DNA of 64,000 nucleotides. It comes from Acanthosoma haemorrhoidale (Eukaryota; Arthropoda; Insecta; Hemiptera; Acanthosomatidae). Positions 38,261-52,379 of this stretch are shown piece by piece. The DNA lies in contig OV884012.1 of the NCBI GenBank assembly GCA_930367205.1, positions 56,379,239 through 56,443,238 of the forward strand, read 5' to 3'. Each line of letters starts with the position of its first letter. Position 1 is the stretch's first letter. A model generated the notes under the pieces. It saw only the letters and a list, made by a program, of their open reading frames with translations, was not told the origin of the DNA and did no database searches. The position numbers and the translations under genes were made by a program.

Positions 38261-39779
38261 CAATTATATAAGTATGAGTACAATACAGCTATATTAAAAA
38301 CTGTTTGTAAATAAATGGTATTTACAGGCACAAAGAAGAAGAGAGACACAAAGGAATCATTTTTCCAGAAACGTTTAAACGAAAAACATTACGCGGTATG
38401 TGCATAATGGTGGACCTTAGAAAATATAAAATTGTGCTATAAAATCTTGCAGTAAAAAAACACAAATAATACATAGAATTTCTACAATAACCTATAGTAC
38501 TGTAAAGACAAAAGAAAGATGCAAAATATATTGTATATAAAATAGATATAAGTCAGATTCCAGCAAATGGTTAGACGCTAAAATGTTTGACAGTATGTTT
38601 CATTATTGGTATTTTCTGGCCTCATGTACTCACCTATATTCAGAGCAGTAAGAGCAGGCAATCATATCCGTGAGTTTCAAACCCACTTGTACGAAACAAA
38701 ATTCCTTATCCGTTCGTGACTATAAGCTCAGAACATTTACATGAGAAGCGGTTTCTCTAGCCACTGTAAAAACCTTGGCAGCAGTACGAGATTAACGTGT
38801 TATTGTGTACACTATAGCAATGAACCTGTCTTGAGAACTTGTAATAAGGTTACGCTAAACGATGAGCTGAACCATCATTAGGCCAATAGTCAGTCAGCTA
38901 CAGTTGTGAGAACTGGATCCTGGCACAGAAACGTTGATGCATGTGGGAAAGAAAAGGTCACGTATCGATGTCAAGAAAGGCAAACAAGAAAAGCACGTAT
39001 AAAGAAAAAAAAATGACAAGAAAAATAACTACTGAAGAAAGTTGTCATTTGACAACATTTTTACTGCAAACGGTTATAATATCTGCCATTATTTGTATTT
39101 AATAGAACATTTACAACAGCGCTGGGCAAAGAAAACTGGTTTGTGATCCACTTTTTAGTACCAAGAGTATACAAACTATCACTATATCAAATCCAGCTGT
39201 CCCTATCGAACTCATGATATTTCTAGCATATGTTCGTGACGTTAAGGAATCTTAAGTAGGCCATTCACAAATCTGTGCCAGTTATATAAAGACTGCTTAA
39301 TTTTTTTTTAAACTAGATATTTTGACAATAATCAATTTGTTAAACTCAATATATTATTGAAAATCGCCTTTTCCAAAGAAATAAGTAAATCTGATTGGTA
39401 AGGTGTTAAATACACGATTTCCATTGCTTGTCTATAAATATTGTTTTATTTGTTCAATAGTATCTCTAATCTCTTTGAGTGTGGGTAAAACTCAGTTCTA
39501 TTTCTTGTCCCGAACCAGGATCGACATTGTTTTCCATTTTCTTTTGTAATTTTACCAGAATCTATCTAAATTGAGATGATCTGAAATATAATTTTAAAAT
39601 TGTAGATGAATAGAATCAATTTTGTGACCACTGTTATGGAAAATATAAACTACATGCCACTAATATGAAAACTAATCTATCAAGGAATCAAACTACTAAA
39701 TTAAAGTAGAAACCTCTAAAATAAAGTATTACAAAACTACACCGAGTCACTGACAGAATAAATATCCTCGGCACTACAT

Positions 39780-40330
39780 TCCATATGGTCTACGTCCGGA
39801 GTATTTTTGGCAGTATCTCGAGCTTTGATTGAAGGATTGACTTACAACTTAAGAAAATACTTCCTCAGACATTATACCTCATTCTCAGTCTGGAAGAAAG
39901 GTACTTTCCTATGTCCAATCCACCCATTAGTTTTCTTGAATACCTCAAAAGATTACAACTTTTTCCGCACACTATTTACAATAGCATAGCTACTGCAGAT
40001 ACGACCTATTTACGCCGACGTTGCAAGCCTACTATTAAGCGCTCACGACAGGACAAATCAAATGATATACTTTTTTCACTTGGACTTACAACATCCCCTC
40101 CTTATACCAATCCATTGCACAGACATTTAGGCCTAATATCCTACGGATGTTAGTGGCGGAATTAAAACCCAAGAATTAAAAGGCTGTACACTGTATGTAT
40201 ACTCCATTCATGCCAAACATAACAGAAATAATTAGCAAATTAGCATTCATTATGTTGTTGTTATTTACATACGCGTATACTTACACGTTACATTAGTGAA
40301 TAAATAAATGCAGTTATTTAATATATACAT
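39780..40330 (+). other. Unrecognised semi-open region upstream of the LINE tail
   Basis: Two overlapping short frames (39807-39989 and 39911-40153) look somewhat coding-like in base use. The second reads SFLEYLKRLQLFPHTIYN and a basic TYLRRRCKPTIKRSRQDK segment. I recognise no family. It may be an eroded transposon ORF or chance. Confidence 0.2.
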
Positions 40331-40549
40331 ATCACCTTTATTAGTCAGTTTAGTCCGGTCACGTATAATGTATATTATTATACTTGTTTATTCATTATAT
40401 AATTTCTATAAAATAACAAAACCTGTATATAATGTAGTGATGCTACAGGAAATACAAAATAATTTGTAAATAGATTCACCTGAGGATCTATAATTATCTG
40501 GAAATTTAAAGGGGCTATGAAAAAAAAAAAAAAATAATAATATATAAAT
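40319..40549 (+). mobile_element. Jockey-type LINE 3' end, copy 2
   Basis: From 40331 (ATCACCTTTATTAGTCAGTT) to the A run at about 40519-40534, it matches the 3' untranslated region of the element at 13.6-13.8 kb. The hairpin word AGATTCACCTGAGGATCT and GGGGCTATGAAAA are kept. Flanking TAATATATACAT (40319-40330) and TAATATATAAAT (40538-40549) may be the target-site duplication (11 of 12), although AT-rich sequence makes this less certain. No RT sequence remains. Confidence 0.7.
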
Positions 40550-40739
40550 GGATCCATCAAAACGATAAATGTCTATATTTAACCCTGATCTATCACATTT
40601 CAATACATGAAGAGGGAAATAGTAGTTCCATTCTGTATTGAAACAACACAGCGATAAGGCAATGGTATATATTATCTATCTGTTTGCACCCCAAGCGGGC
40701 CAATTCATTCAACCGTAATATTGGACTCCAAATGGAATT

Positions 40740-41245
40740 GGAGTTCTATCATAGGAAATGTGATGATAGGAGGCGGCGATGGAAAAGTGGGCGCTGACGA
40801 TGGGAAATGAGAGGATTAGGAGAGTGGAGAAATATTGGCAGGCGGAGTTGGCGCCTAGGGGGAGGGTCTCGAGCCAGATCTATGGGAGTGGAGGCAGCAA
40901 TCTACTTCCAACCGCCCTCGGGCGTCGCTGATCAACTTTTAGGCAGGACCGAAAATATCACAGCCAATCAGAAATATCCTCGAGCAATCTAATACGGAGC
41001 TTACACGATTGCTACCATGTCATTTCCTTTTTTATTTATTTATCTTTTTTCCCCATACCTCTTATTAAAAATTAAGGAATAAGGAAAAAAGTAAATGGAA
41101 GTTATTTGGGATAATTTGATCCTTTTTCTAGGAGGGAGCTATTTGAAGGATGGGTGTAGGAAATAAGGATTTTAGGAGACCTCGGGTACGGTGTTCTAGG
41201 GATAGTGGTGAGAGTCCACCGGAGGTAAGTCAAGCGCGATAGTAT
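40740..41245. other. GC-richer patch, nature unknown
   Basis: 40740-40990 and 41130-41245 are purine-rich (GGAGG, GGGAGG words) and GC-richer than the flanks. One 61-codon frame at 40807-40992 shows no domain. No match to other parts of the window apart from short CTAGGAGGRAGCTA words shared with about 48470. Confidence 0.3.
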
Positions 41246-42696
41246 TGCTTCGGCCGTGAGAACGAATTTAATGATACCTCAAATATATTTTTAATAATAG
41301 TCCAATAAATTCTTTATAAATAATACATATTACTTTTCAGGATGTCGAAACCTTTAATTTGATTCTTACTTAATATGCTGGGAAATTATTTACTTACTAT
41401 TACCTACTTATCATTAATGCTTATTAGTAATGACTACTTATTAATTTTTTAATTATCCTTAATCATGGAACTGCTTTATTTATTTTTTGTCGCCATCAAT
41501 TGGAACTACCATACAAAGACCATTCCTTTAATAAGACTGGTTAATCTCAACTTACGAACACGATGTCAATAAGAGTTTTTATGACGATTCACAAATATAT
41601 AAATACAAATATTAGAAAGATGTATAAATACATTTTTTTAATGCCACCATGTGGAAAATTTTCGGAAACTAATAAATTTAGAAAAACTCGAAACATGGCT
41701 ATGAGTTGTCGGTTTAAGTACAAAATGACAGTAACAGAAAGTGTAAAAAAAAATCATTTCAGAAGTATTTCTAAGCTTCTTTCGGCCAATAATCATATAG
41801 TTCGGAGATTAGAAAAAATATCAAACTAAAAAGCTATCATTTGACATTTTCAGTGACATTTTTTATTTAAACTGGTAAATGTGTTTCCATAGTTGTATAC
41901 CACTTTTATAAAGTCCTATATTAACACCCAGGCTTTATTTCCGTATGAGGCCAGAAATTATTATTAAAAACTAAGCACTAACTCACTTATTATTCCACCG
42001 TACAAGTGAAGCGATTACCACAGACGACAAGCGTGCATGAAACAAAGCACACACTATATGTCGGTTGCAGAAGTAAATGTAGAAAGTTATAGTACATCGG
42101 CCGATGGTTGGTAGCTGATAGTAGATAATTAGTTATAATTGTCGCTGATGCAGCCTTATAAGCCCTGACAAGACTTGCGCAGGCAAACCAGCCACCCGTG
42201 CGTTGGGCACCGTTAGGTTCCTTACTTACTCCCATAATCAACACGCTTTGCTCCAATTATCATCGGCCTTTCTTATTCTCAGCTAGTTGTCTTCGGTGTA
42301 GCTTTCGTTGTGTTAAGAGATTTCTCCGTCTCATTACATCCGATATAACTGCTATCTTCTTTTAGTGTTACTCGGGTGGGAATTACATTGAGCATTGAAT
42401 TTATTGTTAGCTAAGCTCTTTAGTTGCCCCTCTTGACACCCCTCAGAAGGGAAAAGATAAAACTATGTGATCCATTAAAATTAGTACTATGTAAGAGACT
42501 GTTGAATAGACTCTGGCTTGTGATGTATGTACATATAACTCAATAATCGATAAAGGAAAATAATTAACGTGAATCCAATTTTTATCGTTTCTATAGTTTA
42601 CAAGCTCTCTAATCTATTCTCATCTCGGAAGCTATTATAGATACAATTTAATTAACAATTTTAAGAACATATTTTATTTCCCACAAATAAACAACC

Positions 42697-44310
42697 TTAT
42701 TATGATAAAATTACAATCTGCCTCATTGGGCAATAAGTAATTGTGATAAATGATCTCATTCATACCATATTTACAATTTCATTCACTCGCTCATTCATAC
42801 AGTATTCACAAAAAGCTCAGAGACCTTCCAGATCTACATCGTTGTCACCTCTATCGCATACAATAGAGGAAGAGGAATCTTGGGACGGCCCCCACACTAT
42901 TCTATCACCCGCGCCACCGGATCTAGCTAGTGGAGGCTGGCTAAGAGCGCGAGAGCCACATACGTTCAGGTAATAAATGGAGGAACTGACCATTGCCAGG
43001 ACTTTCACTGTCACGACATATCACAAGACAATTGCCGTTTTAGTCTCCAAAGAGGATTATAGGGATGAGTGGTGCACAGCAATGACTGTGCTAGAGAATT
43101 AAGCTGGTCAGGCAGGTTATTATGACATTTTATGACCTTGGAAGGGATGAGTTCAAGAATGTAGGCTATATTAAGATCATTATGAAGGGTTTTGTTGCTG
43201 ACGTAATAAGGGGCATTTACTATTGTTCTCAGGACTTATTATTGAAAGGATTGGATGCACTTGATGTTCGACTTTTTTGCTGTCCCACATAGCTCTATTT
43301 CGTATGTCCAGATTGGCTTAAGTATAACTTTGTAGATTAGTAATTTATTTTCTATTGAGGGATGGGATGTCCTTTGAAGTAGTCTGTACAGTTGTTCAAT
43401 GCGTCTGTTTAGTTCTTGTCTTTTTTGCCTAATTTTTAGCCCATAAGCTGACAGTTTTGATATTGTACTTGACAGTGGGATTTTCGCTTAGGACTGCACT
43501 GCACTGCGGAGTAATATAACCTATTTAATTGGTATATTTTGTATTTGGTTATGTGGGAACATTTTGCTTCATTAACTTTGATTCGCCATTGGTTGCACCA
43601 ATACTAGATTTTATCATGGTTTTTTTGAAGGTTTGGGATGCTATATCGCGGGGTCTGATGGGATGACAGGATTGCAGTGTCATCGGCAAATGTTCCCAAG
43701 AAGGTATTGGGGGTAGAGGGGACATCAGCGGTGTATAATGTATAGGTTATAGAGGATGGGACCCAGGACGCTGCCCTGTGGAACTCCTGCTTTTATGAGA
43801 TAGTAGTTAGAATATTCTAAACCACAGCGGACTTAAAAGAAGCGGTTTGAAAGGTAGGACTAGGAAAAGGGTCTGTGGTAAGTATCTTTTGAGTTTGTAA
43901 AGCAAACCTGCGTGCCAGACCCTGTCAAAAGCTTGAGCTATGTCCAGAAATGCAGCAATGCAGTTTTTGGTTTCATAAGCTGAGGATATGTGATCAACAA
44001 CGCGAAGGCAGATGACGGAAACCAAACTGGTGAGTAGGATAAAGGTTTTTTGATTCAGGTTGGTGGTTTACCGGGTTTGGAGAATAGGACTATAATGAAA
44101 TGTTTCCACAGGAGAGGAAATTGCGTCGTTCGGATAATGCAATTTTATATGTAGGTGAGAAAGATTATGTCTTTAGGAGGAAGTTGTTTGAGAATTCAAG
44201 GAGTAAGGAGATCATATCCAGAAGATTTTCGGTAAGGTAATTTTTTCAGAAGATATTTGACCTCACAGGGGTTAACGGCTTTTGGTAGAAGTGAGAGTGA
44301 GAGAGTAGTG
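42697..44310 (-). mobile_element. Decayed Jockey element, 5'-truncated with 3' tail
   Basis: On the minus strand from about 44290 the order is that of a Jockey RT. First comes YRKSSGYDLLTP, then LWKHFIIVLFSKPGKPPT, then HQFGFR. Next are HISSAYETKNCIAAFLDIAQ and AFDRVWHAGLLYKLKRYLP, then AGVPQGSVLGPILYNLY, then TFADDTAILSSHQTP and WRIKVNEAKCSHIT. After that come RQELNRRIEQLYRLLQRTSH and LKPIWTYEIELCG. A block between KPGKPP and HQFGFR, and the start of the next block, are deleted. There are several frameshifts and stops. The 3' tail (42720-42840) matches the insertion at 58607-58781. This family is distinct from the 14-kb LINE. Confidence 0.85.
43807..44025 (-). pseudogene. Jockey reverse transcriptase, palm segment
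   Basis: The largest open part of the decayed element, reading ISSAYETKNCIAAFLDIAQA, then FDRVWHAGLLYKLKRYLPQT. The catalytic motif A aspartate is present in FLDIAQAFDRVW. Just downstream, at 43660-43780, the GVPQGSVLGPILY and FADDTAIL blocks occupy two different frames, so a frameshift separates them. Confidence 0.8.
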
Positions 44311-44319
44311 AGAGAGGGA

Positions 44320-47300
44320 TAGGCGCAGCGAGGAAATCTTTAACAGTTATGCGGTGAGTATTGTTTTGAGGAGTAAGGTTTGGTCAGATATAACCCACAT
44401 TTATTTTAAATTATGTTTAACATTGCAATAAGTTTCGGGTATCCACTAAATGGTATAAAATCGTGATAAACTAATTTTTGAGAATATTACGTCACTGACC
44501 TTTGGGTCTACCAGTCTGACGACTTCCATATAATGTAATAGACTACCAATGAGAAGATGATTCGGACGAGAAGACAAGAAATGGTTATACAATTGATACA
44601 ACTGAAGAAGATAGGTGAAAAATAAGAGAGGCAGATACACTGACCTGCAAATTACAAAGCGGGGATGTAACGGTCCGGATGTTGCAGGATACAGAAGAAC
44701 GATACTGGCTGAGAAATACGGCTGGACACCTCGGACAGGTGAACGACAGCCTACTGTTAGTTATGGAAGTTCAGCAATTTCTTATATGCATGTCGTTTAT
44801 CGTACTTATTCCTTACCTGTTCTGTTACTTGTTACCTTCCCTGTCCGAAGGCTTTTATATCAAGTACGGTCTAACAAAAAATGTTAACGCGGCCATGCGT
44901 AAAAGAGGACCGAAAACATCCAGTCCGGAGCAATGTCAAATGAAACATTCTTATTCAGTATCAGAAAACAATCATCATGATTATTAGGTTCTATGAAAAC
45001 CTTAATATGTACGAAATCTAAATTGTAGATGGTTTCAATGAATCAAAATTACATCTAGCTTATGTGGAATATATGGGGCCATGGAGAAGATTCATTAGTG
45101 ATCTCTAATGGTGCCTTCTAATCTCAAGCCGGTGTCATCAATTCGATCCCAGCCTATCCTCCATTTCTAATATTTCAGCCCAGGTTTAATCATTAGGTCT
45201 TCCTAGAACTCTTCTCTGCCAATAGCAATTACATTCCACGTATTGTATTCTCACGCGATATCATTGAAGGATTCTTAAAGGGCACGATCAACTATCGCTA
45301 TAGAGACTATTGGGCCTTACAGCTCCACAATTCCTCATCACGGCTTTGTCAAGCCACAGTATAAATTTGAAAGCGGCATTTAACAACGATTTCAAGCTCA
45401 CCCCAGCATTACTTCGTTGTCCTGTAGGTTACACAGCAATGCGCAAAAAGACCAAAGTTTTTGTTATATTATTAAGTAAATGTATAAAAATGTGTATAAC
45501 TAATTGTTATCTCAACCGATCGCCAAAATGGCTACGTTTAGGAAACGCTTGTCGGACCTTAATAATTAATGTTAATATAACAGCATTGTGTATAACAGTA
45601 TCTTTTTGAGCGTTATCCACTAACATTATTATTCTCAGGCAGTCGAATTTATGAGCTTGTAATCTGGTTTACATCCCTATGGATGTAATGCCTATGCATT
45701 TATCGCTAAAATAACTCCTAATGTTCTGGGTGCTGGTCTGTGCCCGAGCGTACTGAAGTCGTTGCCTGGGGCGGTGGGGGGCATCGCTCGTCTCACAGAG
45801 CGTTTTTGCTCCGTGGTGCAGGATTTTTACCCTTCTACTTATAGAATATAAGAAGAAGAAAAATTAAATATCGGTGGATTCTAATGACGTAATTAAGTTA
45901 CATGGTTTTTATATAAAGCACTATGAATAGCCATAGCCTTACATGTGGGTCTGGGATGCCTCCTTAGCTCCAGGGACCTGAGTTCTGCCATCAACATTGT
46001 ACAACCAGTGGGTTGTAAAAAGTTTAAAGATATAAACAACTGCACAAATGTTCTGAGGGTTTTACTTCAAAATGAATACAATACAAATCCATGAGGATTT
46101 ATCTTTCCAAAAAAAAATATACGAATAAGCAAACAATTACTCACAACAAATAACATGATGGTTTAAAAATAGGAGGAATGTGCTCTACCTAGCTTGTTGG
46201 GCGGACGGGCCAATTTATGTGTATATCTATAGCAAGTGAAATGGGATGTGGCCAAGATGAATTTTCTTGATTTGTCTAAATGTTGTAACGTGCCGGGTCA
46301 TCTATTTTCCTGTTCAGGCAGGCTTTTCAGTTTCCAGTGATCTGACCTGAGCTTTCTAGGTTTCATGCTGTAGTATGGTTAATCAACACCCCACCGATAA
46401 GTTAATAATAATGAAAAAAAGTACATGTTTGTACTTCATGAAGACAGAAATTTCACAAAATAGGTGTTGGATAGGAAACGCTAAAATTTAAAAGCTATGT
46501 TCGGTTTAGTACCCCAATACTTCGTTATTCTATCAGTTGATCGCTCAGATAGTTTCATCGTGATCACGGCCTTCGGAAGTATTCTTTAGTATATGAATGA
46601 AATAACGAGTATGAAATACCTCTCATTTTAATTCAATGAGATAATTTATCGTATAATTTATCGTATTATTATTATAATAATTTATAATGACGAATAGACG
46701 ACGTAATTACGTTGGTATTAATCACCTCTAGCTTATTATAGTTCCAGTATTATAGTATATTTACAAATTATAAATTTAGTTATGTTGGGAAAAAAAAATC
46801 ATTTCAGCGAAAGATACCTTGGTGAAAAACCAAATAATAGAGTCAGTACTCGCAGCATACAGCTCCCATGCCAGACATGAATTGAGTGGTATAGTTTCCA
46901 CAAAGGAAGTGTGCCTAATATAGGTTTCTTCACTGCCGGCTAGCGGGCCTCGCCCCACATGCAAACCATTCTTTCCATACACTTCCCCCACGAGAGATCC
47001 TCAGTCAGACTATTAGTTGAATTTACTGGTCAGAACTGTTTTAAGCCTTTGTGTACTAAACATAAGATTCATTTCTATTTTTACATACTTTTATTTATAG
47101 ATAAGAATCAATTAACAGTTACCACTAGCTCATAGACGCTTCGTATCCGGTCCTTTCATATACCCGCGAACATAACGATTTAAAATAGTATAGTGCAGTT
47201 AAAATTGTATTACAATACAATTACTATTAAAAAATATTAAACCATCCCTCTATGTTTCAGTCATTGGTCGATGGTCAAAGGAAAAATCTAGTTAAGTCGA

Positions 47301-50300
47301 TTTTTTAGGAAAAATTAGATAATTGTGAATTAAGTAGAAGAATCGCCTATGTTTACTTCTATTCCAACTCCACCCAACTGAAACTCCGAGCAATAGTAAA
47401 ATATGCTCGTGAAAAACTGAGCTAGGTTAGAAAATGGTCCAAATACTAGTACAAATGCTAACAAATTGGACAAATTTACATTGACGTTACTGCAAAGAGA
47501 TAAAACAATATTTTTTGGGAGCAGTAAAATACATTTTGTCATAATTGGTCAATTTATGAGAAACAGTTAAACTTCAACGAGGTGCTTAGAAGTTTGGGGA
47601 AAAATAAGGTTTTTTTTGGTTTACTGAAATGTTCTGATCTGTATAAATCACACACTCCCTGATTCAGATCACTCACTCTAGTAGAGCAAAAGTTCTCTAA
47701 CTTGTTCGGCCTTAACCTCATTTTGAATATGTTTTATTATTACATTTTTATTTTCAGGGATTATTGGAAGAACAAAAAAAATGAGCATCTTCAACAAACT
47801 TGTCATACAAAAACAACTTATACATGACCGTATTAATTAAATGTTAGAAATGAAATGAAACTTTATAAGGAATATGGTAAACTTAAAGTAACAAAAATTC
47901 AAAATTAACTAAAGTCAAAGCTTAAGCCCCTTGCCTAAGGATTACCTTGAGGTTGGTGTCCTTCATAAAGTTGATATCAGGTGAAAAGTGTGGTATTCAG
48001 TTTGTTACAGTCTGGTACCTACCGACATTTTTTTCAACTATAATTATTCAAATTAATTTACAGAAGTTTTTATTGTAGTTTACTTTTACTCCCTGGTTTT
48101 GATCGAACTCCTTATCTCCCACCGCTCTCAAATTATTGCCCTCACTGAGAACCGTTGCACTAAGAGTGAATTCTTAAAACAAAACTGTAGAATATTACTG
48201 TAACTTGTTAAACTATGAAAATTAATTCTGGTGAACTGACCGCAGATACGCCTTTAATAAATCTTAGTTAACTCAGTAACCTTAGATTATGAGCTTATAA
48301 ATACATAGTTACATTTTAGGAGATGAATTAGTACCCACTGTATTCAAAACAATATTTTCAAACATGCCCGATCCCGCCCGCATTATAACTTTATTTATTA
48401 TTTTTGTCAAAAAGGCGATGTTTAAAGAAAATAGGAAAAATACGGCGTTAAAGAAAAAAGTAAATTTCCTCTAGGAGGAAGCTAAATCCATAATCCATCC
48501 TAACTTCATTATTAATAATACTGTAAAAGTAAGAACTAAAAAAATGCGATTCAGCTCGTATTTAAATAAACATAATATAATATATATGTATACATAACAC
48601 ATATATATATATGTATATCATATATATATATATAAATAAAGTCCTTAATCCAGGGAACGCACTTCAAATAACCTGTTTCCAATTCATATTTAAAATACTA
48701 GTTGCACTAAAGCCATCATCATACCCTTTGGGTTTTAACTTAATGTAATTACCTTAATAATAAAACTTCAGAAATATATTATTTTCTTTGAGCAATCAAG
48801 AAGATATGGTGAATGTCATACAAGCTTTCCGTTGCTTTTTATACCAATCTCTAACTTTTCCTTTAAAATTTAATTAAAGCATTATGAAAGTAGTCAGTTC
48901 AATATATAACTTAGAATTTGTCCGATAGATCATTTACCTACTCAACGAGCCAAGGGCCTAAAAATAGGACATGGTGTGGGAAGTTGTCAGACAAGCATAA
49001 TACAGCTGCGGCAATTTCTGATAGTAACCGAACAAAAGGGCACATCCTTCAGTTCAAGTCTCAAGTTGAGACGCGAGAAAAACAGTTAAATTCTGTGGAG
49101 CTAGGGTAAAATGGGATAAGTAGCTATTTTACCACTTTCGGATAAAATAAATAAAAACCTGATTCGTGAAAATATTATGAAGTTTCTTTTTTTGTGTTTT
49201 TTTCAAAAGTAGGAAAAAGGTATTAATCCCCTTTAGACATAGCACCTCAGAGTTATTGGTTGTCAATTAAGATTAAAACAACATTTCAGCACACATGAAG
49301 GAAATATTACCACCTAACTGGTTAGAAAAAAGAGAGACTTTCTGTTTTGATAAAAACCGATGTGAGCAACCAACAGAGAAAGCCTGGGCACTTCACAATC
49401 TGAACTATTTGACTAGTATTGACTTAGATCATATCTCCAGTGCTTAGTGGACAAATGATAGTTATTGCTATCTGTTAATATTTGTTGTATTTTCTTTTGA
49501 ACGGTGGAACAGAAGAGACGGCAAAAATGTTCGACAAAATATCAGACATAAAAATGGACGAACCTAGAGAAAAAACACACAACCTAAAAGAAAAATGGCC
49601 TAACATCACAAGAAAGAATTTTAAGAAACACTATTCAAAATGAAAATTATTTTAGATTCAAAATGTTCCATGTTGTCTCTATTTCACTTCCGTCACAAAC
49701 CTTTGGGAATTGAAAGAAAGAATAATAGAATTTTCACCCATTTTGGTCAGAAAGAAGATAGTCATCTAACGGCGAGGTTCCGATTTGATAGTAGTGAACA
49801 CCTGACACCGAACATGAACCACCATGAATGATATACAATATCGCTGTGGTGTAAGCTTGATATTGCATCACAGGCATTGCCTAGGCTCGAGGACGTGTCA
49901 ATGCTCCTAACTTACACCATATCTAAAATACGGAACCGTAACGTACCGCCAATTAAGTGATGATGATGTGCCAAATAAAATAATGAAAACAACTTAAATT
50001 ATTGGTTATTCAGTTACTGATAACTTTACTTCGAGAAATTTAAATAATTATGGGTTGCATAAGTGGTGGAAGAAAAACTAGTACTAAATTGAGTTCAAAG
50101 TAAACAAAGCAAGCTAAACAAATAATGAGTCAATGCCTAACTCCTGTAAGGCCGTGTGAACAGGTAGCATACCCGTTTGATTGTCAGAGTGAACAACTTA
50201 TAAATTGAACAATTTTAAGTTAACATTTTTTAAAACATAGATTCTAACTCTAGAGGTAACCGTTTTTTAAAATGTTTGAACAGAATTCATAAAAAGATCT

Positions 50301-50400
50301 GGTCAATTTAGTACAAATTGAAATGATGAACAATAAAATAAAAATCAGGCCAGGCTCAAAGAAAAAGCCTATAATTTCCAAAATTTACGAAGACAGCAAG
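44320..50400. other. AT-rich stretch without a recognised gene
   Basis: No exon is recognised. 44615-44987 has two overlapping frames of 90 and 102 codons, one with a strongly hydrophobic 25-residue stretch, without family resemblance. 45935-45985 resembles 7657-7710. A GC-rich patch at 45735-45830 is unassigned. Weak tRNA-B-box-like words occur at about 45130-45145 (plus) and 48105-48120 (minus). TA microsatellites lie at 48580-48645. Confidence 0.4.
48580..48645. repeat. Interrupted TA/TATG microsatellite
   Basis: Runs of TATATA interrupted by TATG and CATA words over about 65 bases. Confidence 0.65.
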
Positions 50401-50402
50401 AT

Positions 50403-50694
50403 CAGAACTGTATACCTGCCTCGTGACTTCATGGAAGTCACTGATATTTTTAAGTAAGCAACCGCATTCCTAACTACCCTACAACGCGGAACTACCCTTC
50501 TCTTATACAGATATGTCTCAGCTTTAGCCCCAGTCACCACTTGTTTCCCAAAAACTCGTTCCTAAACATCCCAACTATAATGTAGTAACATAACTCTTAA
50601 TATTTGTATATACCAGTGTTTTGCTTGTACTTCATAATAAAGCTTTTCTTTATTTTCTTTTTAAAAGACTCTCCTCTACAAAGAATATTTAACT
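50403..50694 (+). mobile_element. Dispersed repeat with internal poly(A) signal, copy 3 (5'-truncated)
   Basis: Begins abruptly at CAGAACTGTATACCTGCCTC and matches 37096-37388 to the end ACAAAGAATATTTAACTT, including AATAAAGC. A 20-odd-base stretch around CCTCCATCCCAATTCCGG is missing or altered. The missing 5' 70 bases are the pattern expected from truncated retroposition, although LTR deletion would look the same. Confidence 0.6.
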
Positions 50695-50969
50695 TACGAT
50701 AATAAAGGTAAATTTTATAGTTGTATTCATCCGGACTAAGCTGACTAAACTTTTTTAGTTAGTAAGATATCTTGTGAAATTCATCTTTTAATTGCGTAGA
50801 AAAACATTTCTGAAATAAAATGATTCCATTATTTTTCCAACTAAATACAAATAAATTAGACATAAAAAACAATTAATTCATTAACATTGACTTTTGTCCA
50901 GCTATATTGTGTATACAGCCCAATGTGCGAGGCAAGCATTACAATTATTGGTTAAAGAGAAAATCATAA

Positions 50970-51035
50970 AGTGTCAGGAGCGGGATTCAAACTCGAGCCC
51001 AAATGATTATCGCATAGAAGCCCTTACGTCCGAAT
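50970..51035 (-). other. tRNA-like degenerate segment (possible SINE head)
   Basis: On the minus strand GAGTTTGAATCCC is a good B-box-like word, preceded by TAAGGGCTTCTATG at roughly A-box distance. No cloverleaf can be closed. Probably an old SINE head or chance. Confidence 0.22.
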
Positions 51036-52379
51036 TAAAGATACAGCTTGGATGTTAAGGCGAAGGAAATCTTAAGTTTTCTAGATCTACAAGCAATATA
51101 TCTATGTAGGCCAAACCTTACTTAAATATTCGCGTTCCATTTAAATTTATAAAATTGACAGTGCAGCTTAGATTATCCGGAAAACACCTAATAAAATATA
51201 ATAAAGAGTAAACCCATATACACAATGGAATAGGAAAGAAACTGAAAAGCTTCATTACATATTATTGACCTGCCCATAAAATGTACAATAGCCTACGGGT
51301 TCATTTATTAACTATAGTTATGATCAAGATGTGGCCAAGGTGTTTAATCCTGTTATTGTATCGGAGTTGAATATAATACGAATAGACATGTTCTTAATGT
51401 CATTTACTGTCGATTTATTTTAGTATTTACCTAGTGTACAAATTTTCCATATTATTCGACTTGTGTATAATTTTGTAAATTGTAAGTTTTTGATAGTATG
51501 AATGATATTAAATGTTTTTTTATGTTAAGCCTGTAATGCGAAGATGTATTTGTATAAAACCCTGCCCTAAATACAAATTATAAGAAATAAATAAAAAAAT
51601 CTATGTGGGTAAAAATACTCTCTATTCTTCTCTGACAAATGTGAATTTAACTAATATGTCTCATTAAATCCAATTACGAAAAAATAACACGAACGGAAAC
51701 CAAAATTCCAAAAAAATTTATAAATTCAGCTTTTTGTGGATCTAAATGTAATGAAAATTCCACTAATTATGTATCCAATAATGTTTAGCACATCAAAGAA
51801 GTAATAAAGTGTCTCAGTTTAAAAATAAAGTTACCAAACACCAGCATTAATTTCTTATATTCTTTTACAATGCAAAAAAAAATTTACCTCATGACTTACT
51901 GCACATATACAAACACTTATTTAAACTGATTTGGACATACGGACTAACTTAACCTGATGGGTACAGCCAAACCTTCTAGTATTGAACGAAGCCAAACATT
52001 CCAATCCTCCAAAGTTCTCAGAAAGTAGAATAGTCAACGCTCTTATCTGCATCCCTAACTCATATTTTCACAATGATCTCAATTGAGCAGCAGTACTATG
52101 TTCTATAGTCTCAAAATTTACCAAATTCCAAGAAAACTTATCCGCAGATCCAAATTCTTTAGTCAACTCATTCTTATGACGTAAGACTCATCCATACAAT
52201 CCTCCTCGTCTCCTTAAGTAACAGTGGCTTGCTATCTGTACTAAATATTTAGGTAAGGTTGTCATGTCTGTGGATCTTCTGCCCTCTTTCTGGTATCCAC
52301 CATACAGCGAAACGGTGAAAGAGTGAGGCGGGGGGGGGGTGTTCATTGCCTCCGATTTTTACACCAGTTTCCTCGGGGG

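Noticed and set aside
41563..41829. 88-codon plus-strand frame
   Set aside because: Lys/Asn/Ile-rich AT-driven frame without domain.
44615..44987. Two overlapping frames, one with a hydrophobic stretch
   Set aside because: No recognisable family, overlapping frames compete, and hydrophobic stretches are common in T-rich random sequence.
45085..45160. Possible tRNA or SINE head with CAATTCGATCCC
   Set aside because: The stems do not pair and the A-box position does not fit well.
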